From Rosenbergiella metrosideri (lineage in GTDB: Bacteria; Pseudomonadota; Gammaproteobacteria; Enterobacterales; Enterobacteriaceae), in assembly GCF_022602565.1 (NCBI RefSeq), contig NZ_JALBCV010000018.1, forward strand, positions 1 through 64,000: 64,000 bases of DNA, written 5' to 3'. The notes under the pieces are model-generated. The model was not told the DNA's origin, searched no databases, and saw only the letters and a list, made by a program, of their open reading frames with translations. Below are positions 58,682 through 64,000 of this stretch, in pieces. Within the stretch, counting starts at the first letter, position 1. Each line of letters opens with the position of its first letter. Both the position numbers and the translations under genes were made by a program.

Positions 58682-60148
58682 ATGCAGCGAGCGTCAGGTG
58701 GTAAACGTTTTAATCGACACTCTTTATTAGCCTTAGTGATTGGGCTTTCCCTTTATCCTTCCCTGAACGCCACTGCCGCTGGCCTGATCTTGCCAGATAG
58801 CGATTTACGCTCGGATCTAAGCTGGTTGGCCGATCGCGGCGTGATTAAATTAAGTTTAAGCACTTGGCCACTTAGCCAAGAAGCGATTGAACATGCGTTG
58901 GATAAGGCTCATCCCTCTTACGCCTCCGAACAGCTAGCACTTGAACGGGTACAGGAGCGCTTACAAAGCTTAAAATCGGATATCCGGCTCAACGCCTATG
59001 CCGCTACCGACAATACCGGGCAGCCACGTAGCTTCGCGAACTCCGCCACCGCTGATACCAAACTTTCTGTCACCGCCAGCAATAGCGGCGAATGGTGGGA
59101 TGTCAATCTTCAAGGTAACCTCGAGGGAAATCGTCAGATCCAATCCCCGTCCCATGCCAACCTAAATAATAGCTACGGTGCGGTAAAGCTATGGGGACAG
59201 TGGCTCTCTTTCGGTGAAACGCCACAGTGGTGGGGACCTGGCTATGAAGGCAGCTTAATTCGCTCCGATAACGCTCGGCCACTGACCGGCTTTATGCTGT
59301 CACGCTCCAAACAGACCGCCCCCGAGACCTGGTGGCTAAACTGGGTCGGTTCTTGGCAATACCAGATTTCTGCCGCCCAAGAGTCACAATATAGCGCGGT
59401 ACCCCATACCAAGATTATCGGCATGCGCCTAACCGTATCGCCGTTCGACTCCCTAGAGCTCGGTGCCAGCCGTATTATTCAGTGGGGCGGTAAAGGTCGG
59501 CCGCAATCCTTAGGTAATTTCTGGGATGCTTTCTCCGGTAACGATAACACTGGTGCAAACGATCCTAATGAACCCGGTAACCAGTTGGCGGGCTTTGACG
59601 GTAAGTTAAAACTTGAACCGACGCTAGGCATTCCAATCAGCCTCTATGGCCAGCTGGTCGGTGAAGATGAAGCCGGTAAACTACCATCTTCCAATATGTA
59701 TCTGGCGGGGATTGAAGGGCACCACAGTGTCGGCCGCAATGCTTTGAACTGGTATGTGGAAGGGCATGACACCCGTACCGACTTTAAAAATAAAAACTAC
59801 AGCTACACCCACCATATTTACACCGATGGTTATTACCAACAAGGTTACGCCTTGGGGGATACGCTGGGCGGTGATGGTCGGATGCTGGTCGGCAAAACCG
59901 AATTAGTGACCGAAGATAACCAGCGCTGGAGCGCGCGCTTATTCTGGGCGAAAGTTAACCCCAATAACCAAAGCCAAAACCGTACCTTCCCGCACGCCGA
60001 TACCCTTAAAGGCGTCACTCTGGGCTGGGGCGGCGATGTTTATAAATCGGTACGTTTAAACCTGGCGACTTGGTATACCGATGCCAATCATAACGATAGC
60101 GATGACTTAGGTGCCAGTGCGGCAATCGAGATCCCTTTCCAACTATAA
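58682..60148 (+). CDS. wzi: Capsule assembly outer-membrane protein Wzi
   Basis: 488 residues from ATG 58682 (GGAG 9 nt upstream); ATG 58658, giving 496 residues, is possible but has a weak site. E. coli Wzi 479. Signal peptide ending near LNATAA, an N-terminal helical part (SDLSWLADRGVIKLS), then an 18-strand-barrel-type sequence with WWGPGYEGSLIRSDNARPL, which is diagnostic. Wzi is an outer-membrane lectin that ties group 1 capsule to the cell surface. First gene after JUMPstart, as in K30-type loci. Confidence 0.92.
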   Translation: MQRASGGKRFNRHSLLALVIGLSLYPSLNATAAGLILPDSDLRSDLSWLADRGVIKLSLSTWPLSQEAIEHALDKAHPSYASEQLALERVQERLQSLKSDIRLNAYAATDNTGQPRSFANSATADTKLSVTASNSGEWWDVNLQGNLEGNRQIQSPSHANLNNSYGAVKLWGQWLSFGETPQWWGPGYEGSLIRSDNARPLTGFMLSRSKQTAPETWWLNWVGSWQYQISAAQESQYSAVPHTKIIGMRLTVSPFDSLELGASRIIQWGGKGRPQSLGNFWDAFSGNDNTGANDPNEPGNQLAGFDGKLKLEPTLGIPISLYGQLVGEDEAGKLPSSNMYLAGIEGHHSVGRNALNWYVEGHDTRTDFKNKNYSYTHHIYTDGYYQQGYALGDTLGGDGRMLVGKTELVTEDNQRWSARLFWAKVNPNNQSQNRTFPHADTLKGVTLGWGGDVYKSVRLNLATWYTDANHNDSDDLGASAAIEIPFQL

Positions 60149-60218
60149 AAATTAGCGGCTGCTGGCTAACTGGAATCGGTTCTGGCAGCGATTTACCCAC
60201 TTTACTGAATATATTCTG

Positions 60219-61355
60219 ATGAAAAAATTAGTATGTAAACTCTCTGCAGCTGCAGTGCTGACCGCACTGCTGAGTGGCTGTACCATTGTTCCTGGCCAAG
60301 GCCTTAATAGCTTACGCAAGAATACCGTCGAGTTACCGGATAGCGATTATGATTGGGATAAGCTGGTAAACGTTTACCCAATGACACCCGGCTTAATTGA
60401 TAAGCTGCGCCCGGCACCGGTAATTGCCCAGCCCAATCCACAGCTGGATAAGCAATTACAAAACTATCAGTACCGTATTGGCCCAGGCGATGTATTGATG
60501 GTCACCGTCTATGACCACCCAGAGTTAACCAACCCGGCCGGCACCTATCGTTCCGCTAGCGATACCGGAAACTGGGTCGGCGCCGATGGCACCATCTTCT
60601 ACCCCTATATCGGTAAGGTCTATGTAGCAGGTAAGACCCTAGCCGAGGTACGACAACAGATTGCCTCCCGTTTAGCACAGTATGTCGAGAGCCCGCAGGT
60701 CGATATTTCGGTCGCCGCCTTCCGTTCGCAAAAAGCCTATGTCACCGGAGAAGTGAGCAAATCGGGTCAGCTACCAATCACCAATATTCCCTTAACGGTG
60801 GTCGATGCTATCAATGCCGCCGGTGGATTTGCCGAGAATGCCGACTGGCGCCATGTAGTCTTAACCCATAACGGTAAAGATACCGTGCTATCGATGCAGG
60901 CGCTAATGCAGCGCGGCGATCTACAGCAGAACCGCCTGATGTATCCTGGCGATATCCTGTTTGTGCCACGCAACGATGATCAGAAAGTCTTTGTGATGGG
61001 TGAAGTCGGCCAGCAATCAACCCTAAAAATGGATCGCAGCGGTATGACCCTCGCCGAAGCGCTTGGCAGTGCACAGGGTGTTAGCCAACAATATGGCGAT
61101 GCCTCAGGGATTTTTGTGATCCGTCAAATTCCAAAAGATAAGAACGGTCGTATCGCCAATATCTATCAGCTCAATGCCAAAGATGCTTCGACCATGGTGA
61201 TGTCTACCGAGTTTGAGTTACAGCCTTACGATATCGTCTATGTAACGACTGCACCTATCGTACGTTGGAACCGTGTGATTTCGCAAATCGTTCCAACCAT
61301 CACTGGCGTACACGATTTAACCGAAACGGTGAACTATTACAAGGATCTGAAATAA
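60219..61355 (+). CDS. wza: Outer-membrane polysaccharide export lipoprotein Wza
   Basis: 378 residues (E. coli 379). Lipobox LLSGC (Cys21). The poly-export domain begins [19 protein letters not shown], then SLBB repeats ([30 protein letters not shown]). The C-terminal amphipathic helix ([19 protein letters not shown]) forms the outer-membrane pore. Octameric translocon for capsule and colanic acid. Confidence 0.97.
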   Translation: MKKLVCKLSAAAVLTALLSGCTIVPGQGLNSLRKNTVELPDSDYDWDKLVNVYPMTPGLIDKLRPAPVIAQPNPQLDKQLQNYQYRIGPGDVLMVTVYDHPELTNPAGTYRSASDTGNWVGADGTIFYPYIGKVYVAGKTLAEVRQQIASRLAQYVESPQVDISVAAFRSQKAYVTGEVSKSGQLPITNIPLTVVDAINAAGGFAENADWRHVVLTHNGKDTVLSMQALMQRGDLQQNRLMYPGDILFVPRNDDQKVFVMGEVGQQSTLKMDRSGMTLAEALGSAQGVSQQYGDASGIFVIRQIPKDKNGRIANIYQLNAKDASTMVMSTEFELQPYDIVYVTTAPIVRWNRVISQIVPTITGVHDLTETVNYYKDLK

Positions 61356-61357
61356 TA

Positions 61358-61795
61358 ATGTTTAATTCAATTCTTGTGGTCTGTACCGGTAATATTTGCC
61401 GCTCACCAACTGGCGAAAGGTTATTACGCCAACTACTGCCCAATAAAATAGTAGATTCAGCGGGGACTGGTGCATTAAAAGGCCATGCGGCCGATGCCAC
61501 GGCATCTCTGGTAGCAGAAAAACATCACCTCTCCCTAGCGGATCATCAAGGGCAGCAGTTTACCCGTCAGCTGGCGCAACAGTACGATCTGATTTTAGTG
61601 ATGGAGAAGCATCACCAAGAAGAGGTATCGGCGATTGCACCGGAAGCTCGAGGCAAAACTATGCTATTTGCCCACTGGATCAATAATAAGCAGATCCCCG
61701 ATCCCTACCGTAAAAGCGAAGAAGCCTTTGAGCATGTCTATCAATTAATCGAGCAAGCGGCACGGGCTTGGGCGACAAAACTGGGTAAAAAATAG
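61358..61795 (+). CDS. wzb: Low-molecular-weight protein tyrosine phosphatase Wzb
   Basis: 145 residues from ATG 61358, 2 nt after the wza stop; the open frame extends upstream into wza without a start site. P-loop CTGNICRS with Cys9 and Arg15, general acid Asp115 in DPYRKS. E. coli 147. Dephosphorylates the Wzc tyrosine tail, cycling the polymerisation/export complex. Confidence 0.97.
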   Translation: MFNSILVVCTGNICRSPTGERLLRQLLPNKIVDSAGTGALKGHAADATASLVAEKHHLSLADHQGQQFTRQLAQQYDLILVMEKHHQEEVSAIAPEARGKTMLFAHWINNKQIPDPYRKSEEAFEHVYQLIEQAARAWATKLGKK

Positions 61796-61803
61796 GAAGC
61801 ATT

Positions 61804-63969
61804 ATGTCATCAGTGATTCAACATAAACCCACTAATCCGGATTCCGATGAGATCGATTTAGGTCGATTGATCGGTGAACTGCTCGACCATAAAAAATTAA
61901 TTGTTGCCGTTACTGGATTATTTACCTTTTTAGCGATTTTTTATGCGCTATTTGCCACGCCGATCTACCAAGCGGATGCCTTAATTCAGGTGGAACAAAA
62001 ACAAGGTAATTCAATCCTTAGTAACCTGAGTCAGATGCTACCCGATAGCCAGCCCGTCTCTGCACCGGAAATTGCGCTACTTCAATCAAGAATGATTTTA
62101 GGTAAAACGGTCGATGATTTAACCCTGCAGGCTCAAGTGCAGCAAAAATACTTTCCCATCTTTGGCCGCGGCTGGGCGCGGTTAACCGGGCAGCAACCGG
62201 GACAAATTTATATCAGTCGAATTTATGTTGCCAAGCAAGCGGGTAAGGCTCCAGAGCTGACGATAACAACAGTCGATCAGCAGCACTACCTTGTGGAAGG
62301 CGGTGGATTTGAGATTAAGGGGAGGGTAGGACAAGCTATAGCAGAGAAGGGGCTATCCCTACAAATTGATAGGATTGATGCTATTCCGGAAACTAAGTTC
62401 ACGCTTAACTATGTTTCTCGACTTGATGCCATCACAGGCCTGCAGCAGATATTCTCTGCTGCTGATCAAGGTAAAGATACAGGGATGCTTAATCTTACGT
62501 TAACAGATCCTAATCCCCAATTAGCACAAAGTGAACTACAAAGTATTAGTGAAAATTATTTAGCGCAGAATATTGCACGTCAAGCGGCGCAAGATAGTAA
62601 GAGTTTAGATTTTTTAGAAAAGCAATTACCGCAGGTACGCAGTCAGCTGGACGATGCCGAAAATAAGCTCAGTGCCTATCGTAAACAGAGTGATTCAGTC
62701 GACCTAAATTTACAGGCCCGTTCAGCACTAGATCAAATAGTTAATGTTGATAATCAGTTAAATCAATTGACATTCCGTGAGGCCGAAGTTTCACAACTCT
62801 ATACTAAGGATCATCCAACCTATATTGCCCTTTTACAGAAACGCAAAACGCTGGAGCAGGAAAAAGCTAATTTGAATAAGCAAGTCTCTGCGATGCCAGC
62901 CACTCAGCAGCAAGTACTGAAATTGAGTCGAGATGTTGAGTCAGGGCGTGCGGTTTATATGCAATTATTAAATCGTCAACAAGAGCTGAGTATCGCGAAA
63001 AATAGTGCCATCGGTAATGTACGAATCATCGATGATGCGGTGACAGCACCTAAACCGGTAAAGCCTAAAAAAGTCTTGGTGGTTTTAATTGGTGCCGTAT
63101 TAGGCGGCTTTATTTCTGTCGGCTTGGTGTTATTAAGAGTCTTTTTACGTCGCGGCATTGAGTCACCAGAACAACTCGAAGAGTTGGGAATTAATGTTTA
63201 TGCCAGCGTGCCTGTCTCTGAATGGATGGCCAAGCAACAGCCTAAAGGGATTAAATCTAGAAAGAATAAGCAGAAAGAGAATATTAGTTTTCTCGCGATT
63301 GATAACCCTGCTGACCTTGCTATCGAAGCAATCCGCAGTTTACGCACCAGTTTGCATTTTGCGATGATGGAAGCATCGAATAATATTCTAATGATTTCTG
63401 GTGCGAGCCCTAATGCCGGTAAAACCTTTATCACCACAAACCTCGCAGCAGTCTTAGCGCAAGGCGATCAAAAAGTGTTGTTTGTTGATGCTGATATGCG
63501 TAAAGGCTATTCGCATCAAATCTTTAATCAATCATTAGAAAATGGTTTATCCGATATTCTTTCCGGTAAATCCAGTATTGAGCAGGGGATAAAATCAATT
63601 AGCGGAGCCAATTTCGATTTTATCGCCCGTGGCAAGACACCGCCTAATCCTTCTGAATTACTGATGCATAACCGTTTCCAACAACTCTTAAATTGGGCAA
63701 GTGAGCATTACGATATCGTGTTAGTAGATATACCACCTATTCTCGCAGTCACAGATGCTGCAGTGATAGGGCGTTATGTTGGCACAACATTACTTGTAGC
63801 ACGTTTTGAAGAAAATACCGCTAAAGAGATGGAGGTCAGTATAAAACGTTTCGAGCAGAGCGGTATTGAAGTAAAAGGTTGTATTCTTAACGGCGTAGTG
63901 AAGAAGGCTAGCTCCTATTACGGTTATGGCTATAGTCACTATGGTTACAGTTACGACGATAAAAAATAA
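61804..63969 (+). CDS. wzc: Tyrosine autokinase / polysaccharide co-polymerase Wzc
   Basis: 721 residues (E. coli 720). N-terminal Wzz domain between two membrane helices (~32-52, ~425-445). Cytoplasmic BY-kinase with Walker A GASPNAGKT (Lys540) and Walker A' VLFVDADMRKG (~559-569). Tyr-rich tail YYGYGYSHYGYSY near 706-718. AGGAAG precedes ATG. Controls chain length and export with Wza and Wzb. Next genes lie beyond the window. Confidence 0.97.
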   Translation: MSSVIQHKPTNPDSDEIDLGRLIGELLDHKKLIVAVTGLFTFLAIFYALFATPIYQADALIQVEQKQGNSILSNLSQMLPDSQPVSAPEIALLQSRMILGKTVDDLTLQAQVQQKYFPIFGRGWARLTGQQPGQIYISRIYVAKQAGKAPELTITTVDQQHYLVEGGGFEIKGRVGQAIAEKGLSLQIDRIDAIPETKFTLNYVSRLDAITGLQQIFSAADQGKDTGMLNLTLTDPNPQLAQSELQSISENYLAQNIARQAAQDSKSLDFLEKQLPQVRSQLDDAENKLSAYRKQSDSVDLNLQARSALDQIVNVDNQLNQLTFREAEVSQLYTKDHPTYIALLQKRKTLEQEKANLNKQVSAMPATQQQVLKLSRDVESGRAVYMQLLNRQQELSIAKNSAIGNVRIIDDAVTAPKPVKPKKVLVVLIGAVLGGFISVGLVLLRVFLRRGIESPEQLEELGINVYASVPVSEWMAKQQPKGIKSRKNKQKENISFLAIDNPADLAIEAIRSLRTSLHFAMMEASNNILMISGASPNAGKTFITTNLAAVLAQGDQKVLFVDADMRKGYSHQIFNQSLENGLSDILSGKSSIEQGIKSISGANFDFIARGKTPPNPSELLMHNRFQQLLNWASEHYDIVLVDIPPILAVTDAAVIGRYVGTTLLVARFEENTAKEMEVSIKRFEQSGIEVKGCILNGVVKKASSYYGYGYSHYGYSYDDKK

Positions 63970-64000
63970 CTTATTATCCATCTATAAAATAACTTCTCCT

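Noticed and set aside
1-64000. Search for CRISPR arrays, IS elements, tRNA genes, att sites and REP-type repeats
   Set aside because: No regularly spaced repeats, transposase genes, tRNA cloverleaf sequences or direct-repeat boundaries were recognised by eye; a tool-based scan could still find degenerate ones.

Overview
The window is a chromosomal segment of an enterobacterium (Enterobacterales; I infer an Erwiniaceae-like lineage, at low certainty). Almost every gene from about 6 kb to 58 kb matches an Escherichia coli K-12 gene in product and length. Their order and relative orientation are those of the E. coli speB-lysS/metK-yggN region (roughly 62-67 min), read in reverse. No rRNA, tRNA, insertion sequence, prophage or CRISPR array was seen. 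The one RNA gene recognised is 6S RNA (ssrS).

Layout. (1) 1-1779 is a markedly AT-rich accessory stretch: the C-terminus of a membrane acyltransferase, a small PapI/FaeA-like winged-helix protein and an orphan LuxR-type regulator with RcsA-like architecture. (2) 1780-6008 holds a secreted LEA-like protein built of 11-residue repeats, cytoplasmic trehalase treF, a Fur-box-preceded siderophore-interacting reductase and an AcuI/YhdH-type reductase. (3) 6.0-18.9 kb carries yggN-yggL-trmB / mutY-yggX-mltC / hemW-rdgB-yggT-yggS / a PilT-like ATPase / ruvX-yqgE-gshB-rsmE / endA / sprT. (4) 19-28 kb carries galP, metK, speA, speB, a yidB-like gene and tktA. (5) 28.3-35.1 kb carries epd-pgk-fbaA, mscS, argO, yggE and argP. 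(6) 35.3-49.4 kb carries rpiA, serA, fau, ssrS, zapA, ygfB-pepP-ubiH-ubiI, an inserted pncA, gcvTHP and yqfA. (7) 49.5-58.0 kb carries ygfZ, sdhE-cptA, fldB, xerD-dsbC-recJ-prfB-lysS; prfB has the programmed +1 frameshift. (8) 58.1-64.0 kb starts a group 1 capsule / exopolysaccharide export operon, wzi-wza-wzb-wzc, behind a JUMPstart/ops element. The operon probably continues beyond the window.

How the genes work together. Central carbon (tktA, rpiA, epd, pgk, fbaA), one-carbon and serine/glycine metabolism (serA, gcvTHP, metK, fau), polyamines (speAB), redox and repair (mutY, rdgB, recJ, xerD, dsbC, gshB, fldB) and translation (prfB, lysS, trmB, rsmE) form the conserved backbone. The accessory additions point to osmotic and desiccation survival and surface polysaccharide: LEA-like protein, trehalase, capsule export, acyltransferase and RcsA-like regulator.

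The most interesting items are the 11-mer repeat LEA-like protein, the wzi leader (perfect FNR-type palindrome, RcsAB-like box, JUMPstart/ops), a UbiH with Ser in place of the DG-motif Asp, an MscS with Asn at the Gly113 hinge and Thr at 106, the prfB frameshift site with a changed SD-like element, a two-operator galP promoter, and fau ending inside the serA terminator. I did not find a clearly new multi-gene system. The closest candidate is the left AT-rich block with the LEA-like gene.
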